A DNA stretch of 64,000 nt from Companilactobacillus crustorum JCM 15951 (lineage in GTDB: Bacteria > Bacillota > Bacilli > Lactobacillales > Lactobacillaceae), in assembly GCF_001434585.1 (NCBI RefSeq), contig NZ_AZDB01000006.1:18445-82444 (forward strand), written 5' to 3'. Shown here in pieces: positions 1-9,694 of this stretch. The notes beneath the pieces are model-generated. The model searched no databases. It was not told the origin of the DNA and saw only the letters and a program-made list of their open reading frames with translations. Position 1 is the stretch's first letter; every line of letters starts with the position of its first letter. The translations under genes were made by a program, and so were the position numbers.

Positions 1-54
1 GGAGGACTGAATCCTACTTTATTCATTAATTATTGTAAAATTTGAATAGCAGGT

Positions 55-124
55 AAAAACGGCCACTGTTAAGAGATCCAAGCATAAATATATGTCTGGA
101 ATACCTAACAGTGGCCGTTTTTTT
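55..124 (+). terminator. Long-loop intrinsic terminator
   Basis: A perfect 17-bp inverted repeat (arms 55-71 and 106-122, core CGGCCACTGTTA / TAACAGTGGCCG) flanks a loop of about 34 nt and is followed by a T run. The arms begin with A5 and end in T7, so it could work on both strands. No gene is visible in 1-54, so it probably ends a transcript that starts left of the window. Confidence 0.7.
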
Positions 125-175
125 AATTTACTATTTAATTTTTATTCAATTAGAACCAAGAATTTAATCGGTAGT

Positions 176-329
176 AAAAAATCTGTGAGCCCTCAGTGGT
201 GATATTGTACTTAGCTTGCGTAGCAAGGTTAGTACAAGACCGAGCTTAGAGATCCATGATTACGCACGAAGTGTGGAATTAGTAGCTCTAAGTCGCGTCC
301 ACCACGTTCCAGTGGCCCACAGATTTTTT
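176..329 (+). repeat. Structured intergenic element, copy 1
   Basis: First of three related elements. The outer stem pairs 176-191 with 314-329 (one mismatch or wobble) and ends in A/T runs on both sides. Inside are the conserved CTCAG (192-196), a closing helix GTGGTG/CACCAC (196-201 with 300-305), a hairpin with TTGTACT/AGTACAA (205-211 with 231-237) and inner CTTGC/GCAAG, and a second hairpin CTTAGAG/CTCTAAG (245-251 with 286-292). Conserved junction strings are CCGAGCTT, AAGTCG and CGTTCCAG. It occupies most of the gene-free stretch 125-421, downstream of yigZ and antisense to it. The remaining bases show nothing recognisable. Function is unknown; it could be an RNA, a bidirectional terminator or a MITE-like repeat. 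Confidence 0.7.
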
Positions 330-421
330 GCGGACGATGGCATATTTCAACCACATCAGTTAGTATTTCTCACGCTATAACCAAACTTGAGAAAGAGCCT
401 AAATTTTCGAATTACATTTTT

Positions 422-1060
422 TTAATTAGCTTCAAGGGGAATTTGTTTGTAAGTTTTGTCAGTTTCTTTTAACGTAATTTGGTTTTGAAAGAGATCTTTG
501 ATTGTTTGAACGGCTTTATCGGCAATATTTAAATCTAGATAAATTTCACATTTAACATCAGCTGTGAATTGCTTGTTTTCTAAATTAATTTTTTCATTAC
601 GAGCATAATTTTCAAATTTATCAAAGAGATGATAAGGAATAGTTAATTGAAAACCTTGTTGAATACGATTTTCAACTAAGCCAATCTCTTTAACTGCTTC
701 AGCAGTGGTAGAGGAGTAAGCTCTGATTAGGCCACCTGCACCTAATTTGATTCCTCCAAAGTAACGTGTTACGACAACTGTTACGTTTTGTAATTCCTGT
801 TGTTGGAGAACGTTTAAAATGGGAGGACCTGCAGTTCCGCTAGGTTCACCATCATCAGACATTCGTTCAATCAAAACGTTATCCATTACGATAAAAGCCG
901 TACAATTGTGTGTTGCACCTGATTCTTGGTCTCGAACTTGTTGGATAAAGGTTTTAGCTTCATCTTCAGAGAAGGTTTGAGCTATATGGGCGATGAAACG
1001 AGATTTTTTAATATCTTTTTCATAGCTGCCAGTTTGAGCAATTGTTTTATAATTTTGCAA
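422..1060 (-). CDS. yigZ: YigZ/IMPACT family protein
   Basis: A 212-residue protein of the YigZ/UPF0029 (IMPACT) family. The N-terminal IMPACT domain (about residues 1-115) carries the family hallmark DGEPSGTAGPP near residue 70 and TRYFGGIKLGAGGL near residue 100. The C-terminal part matches the DUF1949 region. Family members are usually 200-215 residues, so this copy is full length. The ATG at 1060 has a GGGAG ribosome site on the minus strand. It is divergent from comFA, with the promoters in the short space near 1060-1090. In many Firmicutes yigZ sits next to comFA-comFC, as here. The biochemical role is not settled. Confidence 0.93.
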   Translation of the reverse strand: MQNYKTIAQTGSYEKDIKKSRFIAHIAQTFSEDEAKTFIQQVRDQESGATHNCTAFIVMDNVLIERMSDDGEPSGTAGPPILNVLQQQELQNVTVVVTRYFGGIKLGAGGLIRAYSSTTAEAVKEIGLVENRIQQGFQLTIPYHLFDKFENYARNEKINLENKQFTADVKCEIYLDLNIADKAVQTIKDLFQNQITLKETDKTYKQIPLEAN

Positions 1061-1089
1061 AAAATAATCTCCCTTGCGTAATTTTTAGT

Positions 1090-2236
1090 ATGGAAAAATT
1101 AAATGAATATTTAGGTGGTCGAATTTTAAAGCTAACTGATATATCTCCTTTTCAGTTAGCTGAGTTAGAACAGGGCAGCAGGCTAGTAGCTGCTAATTAT
1201 AAGAAAAAAAATAAAATCTTTTGTCGAAGATGTCTGATGGAAATTCAGCCACTGCCGATTAAATTTCAGTATTGTCGTAACTGCATTAACCTCGGAAAAA
1301 TTCAGGCAACAGATAAACTGCTAATTACTTCAACAGACGTGAATTTTCCACGGCAGAAGCAATATTTAAGCTGGAGTGGGCAATTAACTGTCAATCAACA
1401 AAAAGGCGTTAGAGAGCTTCTAAGAGCTTTTGAAAACAGAAGCGATCATTTGGTTTGGGCTGTGACCGGCGCTGGTAAGACTGAAATGATTTTCCCACTA
1501 GTTGAACAAGCTTTAGTAAATAATCAGCGTGTGGCTATTTGTTCGCCTCGAGTTGATGTCTGTGTTGAATTATATCCTAGAATTAAAACGGCTTTTCCTC
1601 AAACTAGCATCGGATTATTTCATGGAAAAAGTCAGGAATAATTGTTTATTTGTCAGCGACGCCACCTAAAGAATTATTAGTAAAAGTGAATCAGGGGGAA
1701 ATATCCTTAACTAAATTGTATCAAAGATCCATGGACATCCATTGCCGCAGCCTCATTGCCATTTACTCTTTAAAAGTATTGATTTTTGGCAAATAAATCC
1801 CCGCTTAAGGCGACATCTAAAAAGGCTTATTCGAAAGAACGCCCGTTTTATGATTTTCTTTCCGCAAATTCCTATTATGAAATTATTTGCTAAACAATTA
1901 AAGAAATTATATCCATCATTAAAGTTTGTTGATGTCAGTTCTAGAGACAAATATCGTTTGGAAAAGGTTCAACAATTTCGAGATCATAAAGCTCAAGCTA
2001 TTTTAACGACAACTATTTTAGAACGTGGAGTAACTTTCAAAAAGGTTTCAGTAATTGTTTTAGAGGCGCAGGCAAGAGAATTTTCAAAAACTTCACTGAT
2101 ACAAATTGCAGGTCGCGCTGGTCGTGGCAAGGATTCTTTTGATGATCCAGTTCATTTTTATTACCGTTACTACAATCAACAGATACGTTTGGCATGTGAG
2201 GAAATCAAATATTTGAATAGGCAGGCAAAAAAATGA
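1090..2236 (+). pseudogene. comFA: comFA, broken late-competence DNA helicase
   Basis: ComFA is the ATP-driven helicase that helps pull DNA in during transformation. The first frame (ATG 1090 to stop 1641) has the zinc-binding CRRC/CRNC pairs and Walker A (TGAGKTE), and ends just after FHGKSQE. The YLSATPP motif follows at once in another frame (about 1635-1720), so the segment with Walker B and the DEVDAF-type motif, some 70-80 residues by family comparison, is missing. A second shift near 1728 (an expected TTC Phe codon reads TC) leads into the frame with HGHPLPQP and QIAGRAGRG, which ends at 2236. One deletion plus one frameshift make this a decayed gene, not a sequencing slip alone. It overlaps the comFC start by 4 bp. 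Confidence 0.88.
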
Positions 2237-2913
2237 AATGCCTTTACTGTGGAAATATAATTTTGAATCATTTAAATTTAAAAGAAATATTTTTGTATAA
2301 AGAGATAAACAAAAATTATATTTGTGATTTTTGTCGAAACCAGTTAGCTCCCTTAATAGGACGTGATAATTGTCCTCGGTGTATGAAGCCCAATAGTCCT
2401 CAAATCTGTTTAGACTGCCGTTTTTGGGAACAAAAATATCACATTATTAATTGCCATCAAGCATTGTTTGAGTATAATCAGTTCATACACAGCTACTTCA
2501 AGCTGTATAAAAGATATGGAGATGTCTTGTTAGCTCGATTGTTTTATCAAGATATAAAGAGTTGGTCTCAGAAAAATCACTTTGATGTAGTTACTTATAT
2601 TCCTGCCAGTCAAAGTCATTTTCAAATACGAGGCTTCGATCCTGTGTATGAACTTTATGCTGATATCTTTGATTTAAAATTACTTTTAAAGAAAAATGAT
2701 GCTGATAAGCCACAAGCACAGAAGAATCGAAGCGAGCGTTTGAAGACGCCACAGACTTTTTTGCCATTGCCAGAATTGATGAAGATTCAAAAAAATCAAA
2801 GAATTTTAATCTTGGATGACATTTATACAACTGGTCGAACTTTGATGCATGCTTATGATATATTTTTGAGAGCTGGATTTAAAAATATTTGTACATTTTC
2901 ACTCTCAAGATAG
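2233..2913 (+). CDS. comFC: ComFC/GntX family phosphoribosyltransferase-like protein
   Basis: A 226-residue ComFC protein. The N-terminus has four Cys pairs of a zinc ribbon (CLYC, CDFC, CPRC, CLDC). The C-terminus has the phosphoribosyltransferase PRPP motif ILDDIYTTGRT near residue 195. In family members the protein works with ComFA and ComF/DprA partners in DNA uptake. Length is normal and the frame is intact, although the upstream comFA is broken. The ATG overlaps the comFA stop (ATGA), so it depends on comFA transcription. Retention while comFA decays suggests either recent loss or an independent role. Confidence 0.9.
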   Translation: MKCLYCGNIILNHLNLKEIFLYKEINKNYICDFCRNQLAPLIGRDNCPRCMKPNSPQICLDCRFWEQKYHIINCHQALFEYNQFIHSYFKLYKRYGDVLLARLFYQDIKSWSQKNHFDVVTYIPASQSHFQIRGFDPVYELYADIFDLKLLLKKNDADKPQAQKNRSERLKTPQTFLPLPELMKIQKNQRILILDDIYTTGRTLMHAYDIFLRAGFKNICTFSLSR

Positions 2914-2950
2914 TGAAAACGTTGTCATGTGGGCTTAAGAATATTATAAT
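2914..2950 (+). promoter_or_regulatory. cre site overlapping the -35 of the hpf promoter
   Basis: TGAAAACGTTGTCA at 2914-2927 matches the CcpA cre consensus TGWAANCGNTNWCA at every position. Its last six bases (TTGTCA, 2922-2927) form a -35 box spaced exactly 17 nt from TATAAT at 2945-2950. The geometry predicts CcpA blocking RNA polymerase at the hpf promoter while sugars are rich. Confidence 0.75.
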
Positions 2951-3009
2951 TGCATTAAAGAGATGTAAGAACACTCTTTAATTTCCTATCGTCGGAAGGA
3001 GAGATTATT

Positions 3010-3558
3010 ATGTTAACTATTAATGTACGTGGTGAAAATATTGAAGTAACTTCATCAATTCGCGAATATGTCGAGAAGAGAATTTCCAAGATGGAAAAGT
3101 ATTTCAGTGATGAAAGCAATCCAATTGCTCATGTAAACTTAAAAACATACCCTTCAAAAGGTACAAAGGTTGAAGTAACAATTCCATTGCCATATATCAC
3201 ACTCAGAGCTGAAGAGGTCAATGATGATCTATATGCCGGAATTGATCTTGTAGTCGATAAACTTGAAAGACAAATCAAGAAATTTAAGACACGTGTAAAT
3301 CGTAAGAGCCGTGAAAAGGGTAGTCTAAAGGATATTCCTTTGGATGATATTACTCCTGAGGATACGGATGAGGATAAGACAAATATTGTCAGAACAAAGC
3401 GTCTATCATTGAAACCAATGGATTCTGAAGAAGCTGTTCTACAAATGGAAATGCTTGGACATGAGTTCTTTATCTTTGAAGATTCAGAAACAAATGGTGC
3501 AAGTATTGTTTACAAACGTAATGATGGTAGATATGGTTTGATTGAAACAAATGAATAA
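3010..3558 (+). CDS. hpf: Ribosome hibernation promoting factor, long form
   Basis: A 182-residue long HPF (YvyD-type), which dimerises 70S ribosomes into 100S particles in starvation. Residues 1-100 form the S30AE domain (starts MLTINVRGENIEVT). A charged linker about 105-125 leads to the C-terminal dimerisation domain (KRLSLKPMDSEEAVLQME to GRYGLIE). Length fits the long type of Firmicutes. GGAAGGAGAG lies upstream of the ATG. It is monocistronic, with a promoter/cre at 2914-2950 and a terminator at 3571-3602. In lactobacilli it commonly precedes secA, as here. Confidence 0.96.
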   Translation: MLTINVRGENIEVTSSIREYVEKRISKMEKYFSDESNPIAHVNLKTYPSKGTKVEVTIPLPYITLRAEEVNDDLYAGIDLVVDKLERQIKKFKTRVNRKSREKGSLKDIPLDDITPEDTDEDKTNIVRTKRLSLKPMDSEEAVLQMEMLGHEFFIFEDSETNGASIVYKRNDGRYGLIETNE

Positions 3559-3570
3559 AATATTACTTTA

Positions 3571-3602
3571 AGCCGAGGCAAACTTAGTGCCACGGCTTTT
3601 TT
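3571..3602 (+). terminator. Intrinsic terminator after hpf
   Basis: GCCGAGGCA and TGCCACGGC arms with a 7-nt loop (AACTTAG), then T6. It lies 13 bases past the hpf stop. Confidence 0.85.
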
Positions 3603-3766
3603 GTATTTCCAGAAAGGTTTTGTAAACTATTCTTAACACAAAGAATTAGAAAATGGTGTATCATTGTAACTCTGAAAGTCTGTTTAAATTATATTGAGTT
3701 TAAAATTATAAAAAAAAATGCTACTATTAAGAGTATGTTTATAACACTTAGGAGAGATATATTAAT

Positions 3767-6127
3767 ATGGCAAATCCACTAAGAAGATGGGTCGAAAGCG
3801 ATAAAAGAGAAGTTAAACGTATGGGCAAGATTGCCGATAAGGTTGAAAGCTATGCTGATGCTTACAGCAAGCTCTCTGATGAAGAACTTCAAGCTAAGAC
3901 TCCCGAATTTAAAGAAAGACTAGCAAAGGGTGAAACATTAGATGATATTTTACCTGAAGCATTTGCTACAGCCCGTGAAGGTGCTAAAAGAGTTCTTGGA
4001 CTATATCCATTTAGAGTGCAATTGATTGGTGGTATTACTTTACATGAAGGTAATATTGCTGAAATGAAAACTGGTGAAGGTAAAACTTTGACAGCTACAT
4101 TGCCAGTTTATTTAAATGCTTTGGCAGGCAAGGGTGTTCATGTTGTTACAGTTAACGAATACTTATCTGGTCGTGATGCTAAGCAAATGGGTGAACTTTA
4201 CAACTGGTTAGGCTTAACGGTTGGCTTGAACATTAATAGCATGGATTCTGAAGAGAAACGTGCAGCCTATAATTGTGACATTACTTATTCAACTAATAGT
4301 GAATTAGGTTTTGATTATTTGCGTGATAACATGGTTGTTTACAAGGAACAAATGGTACAACGTCCACTTCATTATGCAATTGTCGATGAAGTTGACTCCA
4401 TTTTGATTGATGAGGCTAGAACTCCCTTGATCATTTCTGGAGCTGCTGAAAAATCAACTGCAATGTATGTACGTGCTGATCGTTTTGCTAAGACTCTTGA
4501 AAAAGATGATTACAAGATTGACTGGCCTACAAAATCAATTAGTTTAACTGAAACAGGTATTAGAAAGGCTGAAGATTACTTTGGTCTTGATAACCTTTAT
4601 GATATTGATAATACTGTTTTGAATCATCATATGGATCAAGCTTTACGTGCTAACTATATCATGAGTTTAGATATTGATTATGTGGTGCAAGAAGGCGAAG
4701 TTAAGATTGTTGATCAATTTACTGGTCGTGTTATGGATGGTCGTCGTTATTCAGATGGACTACACCAAGCTATTGAAGCTAAAGAAGGCGTAGAAATCCA
4801 AGATGAAACTAAGACCATGGCTAATATCACTTATCAAAACTTCTTCCGTATGTATGATAAGTTGTCTGGTATGACTGGTACAGCTAAGACTGAAGCAGAA
4901 GAGTTTAGAGAAATTTATAACATGGAAGTTATTTCAATTCCAACCAATAAGCCTGTTATCCGTGACGATAAGGATGATGTTTTGTATCCAACTTTGAAGA
5001 GCAAGTTTGCAGCTGTTGTAAAAGATATCAAAGCTCGTCATGCTAAGGGTCAACCAATTCTAGTTGGTACTGTTGCGGTTGAATCTTCTGAGTACTTATC
5101 AAAACTTCTTGATAAAGAAGGTATTCCTCATGCTGTCTTGAATGCTAAGAACCATGCTAAGGAAGCTGAAATCATCATGAATGCTGGTCAACGTGGTGCT
5201 GTTACGATCGCTACTAATATGGCTGGTCGTGGTACTGATATCAAGCTTGGACCTGGTGTAGTTGAACTTGGTGGTTTAGCCGTTATCGGTACTGAACGTC
5301 ACGAATCACGTCGTATTGATAATCAGCTTCGTGGACGTTCTGGTCGTCAAGGTGATCCTGGTGTAACACAATTTTACATGTCACTTGAAGATGACTTAAT
5401 GAAACGTTTCGGTTCTGAACGTATCAAGCATGTGCTTAAATCTTTGAAGATTGAAGACGATGATGCGGTTATTCAAAGTCGAATGATGACTCGTCAAGTT
5501 GAGTCAGCTCAAAAACGTGTTGAAGGTAATAACTACGATACACGTAAAAATACTCTTCAATATGATGATGTTATGCGTGAGCAACGTGAAGTTATCTATA
5601 AAGAAAGAATGGAAGTTATTAACGAAGACAAAGATCTTGATCGTGTCTTGCTTCCAATGCTTGAACGTACAATTAAAGCTCAAGTCGATGTTCATACTCA
5701 AGGAAAAGAAGAAGATTGGGAATTGGAAGCTATTGCTGACTTTGCTAAATCTGCTTTGGTAAACGAAAATGAAATCAGTGTCGTTGATCTTCAACTTAAG
5801 ACACCAGATGAAATTGTAAAATACTTGATGGACTTCGTTCATAAGAATTATGAACAAAAGAAAGAACAACTTGGCGATCCTGCTCAAATGCTAGAATTTG
5901 AAAAGGTTGTTATCCTTAGAGTTGTTGATGAACATTGGACAGATCATATCGATGCTATGGATCAACTACGTCAATCAATTGGTCTCCGTGGTTATGGACA
6001 ATTGAATCCTTTAGTTGAGTACCAAGAAGAAGGATATCGTATGTTTGAAGAAATGGTTTCTGATATTGAATATGATGTTACAAGATTATTCATGAAGGCC
6101 GAAATTAGACAAAATATGGAAAGATAA
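3767..6127 (+). CDS. secA: Protein translocase ATPase SecA
   Basis: A 786-residue SecA, the motor that pushes preproteins through SecYEG. Walker A ([13 protein letters not shown], near residue 100), the [15 protein letters not shown] Walker B/DEAD region (near 208) and the [10 protein letters not shown] helicase motif (near 525) are all present. It stops after the helical scaffold at [11 protein letters not shown] and lacks the cysteine-rich zinc tail found in Bacillus. That is normal for lactobacilli rather than a truncation. RBS GGAGAG precedes ATG 3767. It is followed by a terminator and then prfB, a common Firmicute order. Confidence 0.98.
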   Translation: MANPLRRWVESDKREVKRMGKIADKVESYADAYSKLSDEELQAKTPEFKERLAKGETLDDILPEAFATAREGAKRVLGLYPFRVQLIGGITLHEGNIAEMKTGEGKTLTATLPVYLNALAGKGVHVVTVNEYLSGRDAKQMGELYNWLGLTVGLNINSMDSEEKRAAYNCDITYSTNSELGFDYLRDNMVVYKEQMVQRPLHYAIVDEVDSILIDEARTPLIISGAAEKSTAMYVRADRFAKTLEKDDYKIDWPTKSISLTETGIRKAEDYFGLDNLYDIDNTVLNHHMDQALRANYIMSLDIDYVVQEGEVKIVDQFTGRVMDGRRYSDGLHQAIEAKEGVEIQDETKTMANITYQNFFRMYDKLSGMTGTAKTEAEEFREIYNMEVISIPTNKPVIRDDKDDVLYPTLKSKFAAVVKDIKARHAKGQPILVGTVAVESSEYLSKLLDKEGIPHAVLNAKNHAKEAEIIMNAGQRGAVTIATNMAGRGTDIKLGPGVVELGGLAVIGTERHESRRIDNQLRGRSGRQGDPGVTQFYMSLEDDLMKRFGSERIKHVLKSLKIEDDDAVIQSRMMTRQVESAQKRVEGNNYDTRKNTLQYDDVMREQREVIYKERMEVINEDKDLDRVLLPMLERTIKAQVDVHTQGKEEDWELEAIADFAKSALVNENEISVVDLQLKTPDEIVKYLMDFVHKNYEQKKEQLGDPAQMLEFEKVVILRVVDEHWTDHIDAMDQLRQSIGLRGYGQLNPLVEYQEEGYRMFEEMVSDIEYDVTRLFMKAEIRQNMER

Positions 6128-6129
6128 AA

Positions 6130-6154
6130 GCGGGCCAACGGCCTGCTTTTTTTT
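6130..6154 (+). terminator. Intrinsic terminator after secA
   Basis: GCGGGCC-AAC-GGCCTGC hairpin followed by T8, directly after the secA stop and 15 bases before the prfB start. Confidence 0.85.
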
Positions 6155-6168
6155 ATAAGGGTGATTTA

Positions 6169-7282
6169 ATGGAATTCGGAGAAATTAAAAATAGAATCTC
6201 TGATATGGAGAATAAAATAACTCAATTTAGGGGGTCTCTTTGACTTAGAAAATCTTGAAGAGAGTATCGCCGAAAATGAAGCCAGAATGACTCAAAATGG
6301 TTTTTGGGATGATCATGAGAAAGCTCAAAAATTAATCGATGAGAATAATGCTTTGAAAGATAAGTTCGATAATTTTAAAGCATTGAGCGAAGGTTTAGAA
6401 AATTTACAAGTTTTGGCTGAATTATATCAAGATGATCCTGAAGAAGATTTAATGCAACAATTGGAAGATGATTCCTCAAAATTAGCTGATAAATTGAGAT
6501 CTTATGAGTTAATGATGCTGCTGTCCGAGCCATATGACTCTCATAATGCTATTTTAGAAATTCATCCCGGAGCAGGTGGAACTGAGTCGCAAGATTGGGG
6601 ATCAATGTTATTGAGAATGTATCAACGTTGGGCTGATCAACATGGATTCTCAGTTGAAGTTGAAGACTATCAACCAGGTGATGAGGCTGGTATTAAGAGT
6701 GTTTCAATTATGATTCGTGGTAAAAATGCATATGGTTTGTTGCGGTCAGAAAGAGGCGTTCATCGGTTGGTAAGAATATCGCCGTTTGATTCGGCTGGAC
6801 GTCGTCACACCTCGTTTGCCTCAATAGATGTTATGCCTGAATTAGATGACAGTATTCATGTTGAGATTAATGATGACGATTTACGTGTTGATGTTTTCCG
6901 TTCTTCAGGTGCTGGTGGTCAACATATCAATAAGACTTCCTCAGCTGTTAGAATTACCCATTTGCCAACTGGAATCGTCGTTAGTTCTCAAGCACAACGT
7001 TCACAATTGCAAAATAGAGAAACAGCTATGAATATGTTGAAAGCCAAATTGTTCCAACGTGAACAAGAAGAACAGGCTAAGAAACATGCTGAAATTCAAG
7101 GTGAGCAACTGGATATCGGTTGGGGCTCACAAATCCGTTCTTACGTATTCCATCCATATACAATGGTCAAGGATCATCGCTCAAACTATTCAACAAGTAA
7201 TGGTCAAGCCGTAATGGATGGTGATTTAGATCCATTTATCTATGCTTACCTCCAATGGAAATTACAAGGAGCCAAACAATGA
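6169..7282 (+). CDS. prfB: Peptide chain release factor 2 (programmed +1 frameshift)
   Basis: RF2 reads UGA/UAA stops. Translation starts at ATG 6169 (RBS AAGGGTG) and runs 24 codons to an in-frame TGA at 6241. It then shifts +1 and continues from GAC at 6242 to the stop at 7282, giving about 370 residues. The SPF anticodon tripeptide (RISPFDSAG) and the catalytic GGQ ([13 protein letters not shown]) are both visible. The annotation should be join(6169..6240,6242..7282), as the downstream frame alone lacks a proper start. The stop overlaps the phoP start by 4 bp (ATGA), so the two are translationally coupled. Confidence 0.96.
6229..6244 (+). other. prfB programmed +1 frameshift site
   Basis: AGGGGG (internal Shine-Dalgarno) then TCT CTT TGA C, the classic RF2 autoregulatory slip site: low RF2 lets the ribosome pause on TGA and slide from CTT to TTT. 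Confidence 0.95.
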
Positions 7283-7944
7283 AAAAGAAAATCTTAGTTG
7301 TCGATGATGAACCTTCGATTTTGGAGCTTATTGAATACAATTTGGAAAGTAACGATTACCAAGTATCTACTGCAACTGATGGGCAAATGGCACTTGATAA
7401 AGTTAATGCCAGTGATTTTGATTTAATGCTATTAGATCAAATGTTGCCTAAGTTAAGTGGAATTGATGTTTTGAAAAAAATGCGTCAAACTGGTAATCTG
7501 ACTCCAGTTATATTTTTGACGGCTGTGGATTCTGAAGATAACAAGATTGAAGGCTTGATCAGTGGTGCAGATGATTATGTAACCAAGCCATTCAGTATTA
7601 AAGAATTGTTAGCGCGAATAGAAGTGGTCCTTAGAAGGACAGCACATCAAGAAAAGGAAAAGAGCTTTCAGCTCAATACCGATGTTAAGGGTTTAATGAT
7701 TGATGGAAATGAAATTCCTTTAACAAAAAAAGAATATGAATTATTGTCGTTTTTAATTAGAAATAAAGGGATTGTAGTTTCCAGAGAACAAATTTTTGAT
7801 AATGTTTGGGGAATAAATTCAAATTCACAAATGCGGATGGTTGATATCCAAATAAGTCACCTCCGTGATAAAATTGAACAGGATACAAAAGATCCGCAAA
7901 TAATAAAAACCGTACATGGATTCGGTTATATTTTAGAGGTATAA
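7279..7944 (+). CDS. phoP: Phosphate-responsive response regulator PhoP
   Basis: An OmpR-type response regulator of 221 residues. The receiver domain (1-120) has acidic pocket VVDDEPS, phospho-acceptor region [13 protein letters not shown], the T in IFLTAVD and K in YVTKPF. The C-terminal winged helix (about 130-221) ends FGYILEV. I chose ATG 7279 (GGAG upstream, overlapping the prfB stop) over an upstream in-frame codon at 7255. phoR follows 2 bp later and the pst operon after that, so control of phosphate uptake is the likely role. Confidence 0.93.
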   Translation: MKKKILVVDDEPSILELIEYNLESNDYQVSTATDGQMALDKVNASDFDLMLLDQMLPKLSGIDVLKKMRQTGNLTPVIFLTAVDSEDNKIEGLISGADDYVTKPFSIKELLARIEVVLRRTAHQEKEKSFQLNTDVKGLMIDGNEIPLTKKEYELLSFLIRNKGIVVSREQIFDNVWGINSNSQMRMVDIQISHLRDKIEQDTKDPQIIKTVHGFGYILEV

Positions 7945-7946
7945 CG

Positions 7947-9596
7947 ATGAAAAGAAGAATAGGGCCAGTAGTTTCGATTTTGATTTCTATAGCTGTCTTT
8001 ATCATCTTGGTAACCTTTTCCGATAGTATTTTAGGAAATTCCCAAAATGATATGTTTACCGAAGAAACAGTTTCTTATCAAGAACTGAAGAAAAACCATG
8101 ATCCAGCCGATGCTGCTAAAATAGCAGGATTGGACTATGTTGATAGCACTAAGGAAAATACTGCAATCCAAAAACGAGCTTATGATATGTATCATAATGG
8201 TCGCATAGCGCCAGGTAAAAATTATGTAACGGATACAACTTTTAATACTAGAATTATGTACTTCATGTCTGGATCTAACCGACATATTGTTGCCAAAAAA
8301 TATAATCGCTTATGGAGTCAAAGTCCGATGACATTTGTGATTGTTATGTTGATGTATTTTTTGATTACTGATTCAGTTATTCTGTTCTATTATCGTAAAC
8401 GTCAGCAGTTAAGCAATGATATCAAGAGTGTTACAGAAAACCTTCGACGGGTTCGTAAAAATAAAGAGATGGCTTCATTAATCCTTTCTCCAGATGATGA
8501 ATTATATGGTTTAGTTGAACAAACAAATAAGATCAGTATGGATATCAATGATCTTCGGGATGATGTCCGTTTGCGTGAACGTCGTTTTAGAGGATTAGTA
8601 GGACATTTGCCTATTGGGGTAATGCTCTTGAATTCTCAGGGGGATGTTTTGCTACATAATCAAGCGATGTCTAATCTTTTGGATGTTAATATTTCGAATG
8701 ATATTCATCCTTTCATTGAAGACGTTAAGACGTATAGCTTAAGTCGTATGATCGAGCATACTTTACGCAAAAATAAAAACCACCATCGCGAGATTCAGTT
8801 GGTTGGTAATTCCCAAAAATTTGTTGATGCTAACGTAATTCGTTTGATTCATTCACGTGAAGATTTTGATCAACAAGTATTGGTCATCTTGTATGATTTG
8901 AGTGAAAGTCGTCAAATTGAACGAATGCAAGTTGATTTTGTCAATAATGTCAGTCATGAATTGAAGACTCCAGTGACATCAATTGAAGGATTTTCAGAGA
9001 CACTTTTGAATGGTGCCAAAGATGATCCTAAAAAATTGGATCACTTTTTGGAAATTATTCACAGTGAAAGTGTTCGTCTAACTGAGTTAATTCAAGATAT
9101 CCTATCGTTATCTAAAGTTAAACGAGATACTGAAAAGACTGATATGATTAATTTACACGATGATGTTAATCGCATTTTAGATCATCAAGCAATTATTATT
9201 AAGAAACATAATTTGACAGTTAACCAGAAGTTTTCCGGTAATCCAGAAGTAACAGTTAATAAAGAAAAGCTTAATTTAATTTTTAGTAATCTAATAAAAA
9301 ATGCTATTTCTTATAATAAAGAGAATGGCAAGATCGATATAGATGTTAGTCACGATGAAATTGAAAATCGAATTAAGTTTGTGGTTCAAGATAGTGGAAT
9401 TGGAATTTCTGAAGAAGATCAAGGACGTATTTTTGAAAGATTCTATCGAGTTGATCGTTCGAGAAGTTTGGAAACCGGTGGAACTGGTTTAGGATTGGCT
9501 ATCGTTAAGGAAACTTTGGATACACTTGATGGTGATATCAGAATTGAGTCGCATAAAGGTTTAGGTACAAAATTTACGGTTGATATACCACTTTAA
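7947..9596 (+). CDS. phoR: Sensor histidine kinase PhoR
   Basis: A 549-residue membrane kinase. TM1 lies at about residues 6-26, an extracellular region follows, TM2 at about 127-148, then HAMP/PAS-like sequence (about 150-310). HisKA has the phospho-His in VSHELKTPVTSIEGF. HATPase boxes are NLIKNAISYN, DSGIGIS and GGTGLGLAIVK. It ends TVDIPL. It is co-transcribed with phoP (2-bp gap) and closed by a terminator at 9604. The pst cluster downstream points to phosphate sensing through Pst/PhoU. Confidence 0.93.
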   Translation: MKRRIGPVVSILISIAVFIILVTFSDSILGNSQNDMFTEETVSYQELKKNHDPADAAKIAGLDYVDSTKENTAIQKRAYDMYHNGRIAPGKNYVTDTTFNTRIMYFMSGSNRHIVAKKYNRLWSQSPMTFVIVMLMYFLITDSVILFYYRKRQQLSNDIKSVTENLRRVRKNKEMASLILSPDDELYGLVEQTNKISMDINDLRDDVRLRERRFRGLVGHLPIGVMLLNSQGDVLLHNQAMSNLLDVNISNDIHPFIEDVKTYSLSRMIEHTLRKNKNHHREIQLVGNSQKFVDANVIRLIHSREDFDQQVLVILYDLSESRQIERMQVDFVNNVSHELKTPVTSIEGFSETLLNGAKDDPKKLDHFLEIIHSESVRLTELIQDILSLSKVKRDTEKTDMINLHDDVNRILDHQAIIIKKHNLTVNQKFSGNPEVTVNKEKLNLIFSNLIKNAISYNKENGKIDIDVSHDEIENRIKFVVQDSGIGISEEDQGRIFERFYRVDRSRSLETGGTGLGLAIVKETLDTLDGDIRIESHKGLGTKFTVDIPL

Positions 9597-9603
9597 AAAA
9601 ATT

Positions 9604-9642
9604 GCTGCAACAAAATATTTTATTTTGTTACAGCTTTTTTTT
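9604..9642 (+). terminator. Terminator between phoR and pstS
   Basis: Stem GCTGCAACAAAAT / ATTTTGTTACAGC (one mismatch or wobble) with a TTTT loop and a T8 tail. It separates the two-component operon from the pst operon. The pstS promoter must therefore lie in the roughly 50 bases before 9695, but no clear -35/-10 pair or Pho box stands out. Confidence 0.8.
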
Positions 9643-9694
9643 ATACAAAAAATATACATTGTTGTACTATCCTAATTGGATAGAGGTGAGAACA

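Noticed and set aside
5499-5887. Overlapping frames inside secA on both strands
   Set aside because: Shadows of a highly conserved gene in biased codon use.
6287-7282. prfB beginning at ATG 6287
   Set aside because: The frameshift site AGGGGG TCT CTT TGA C shows the real start is 6169.
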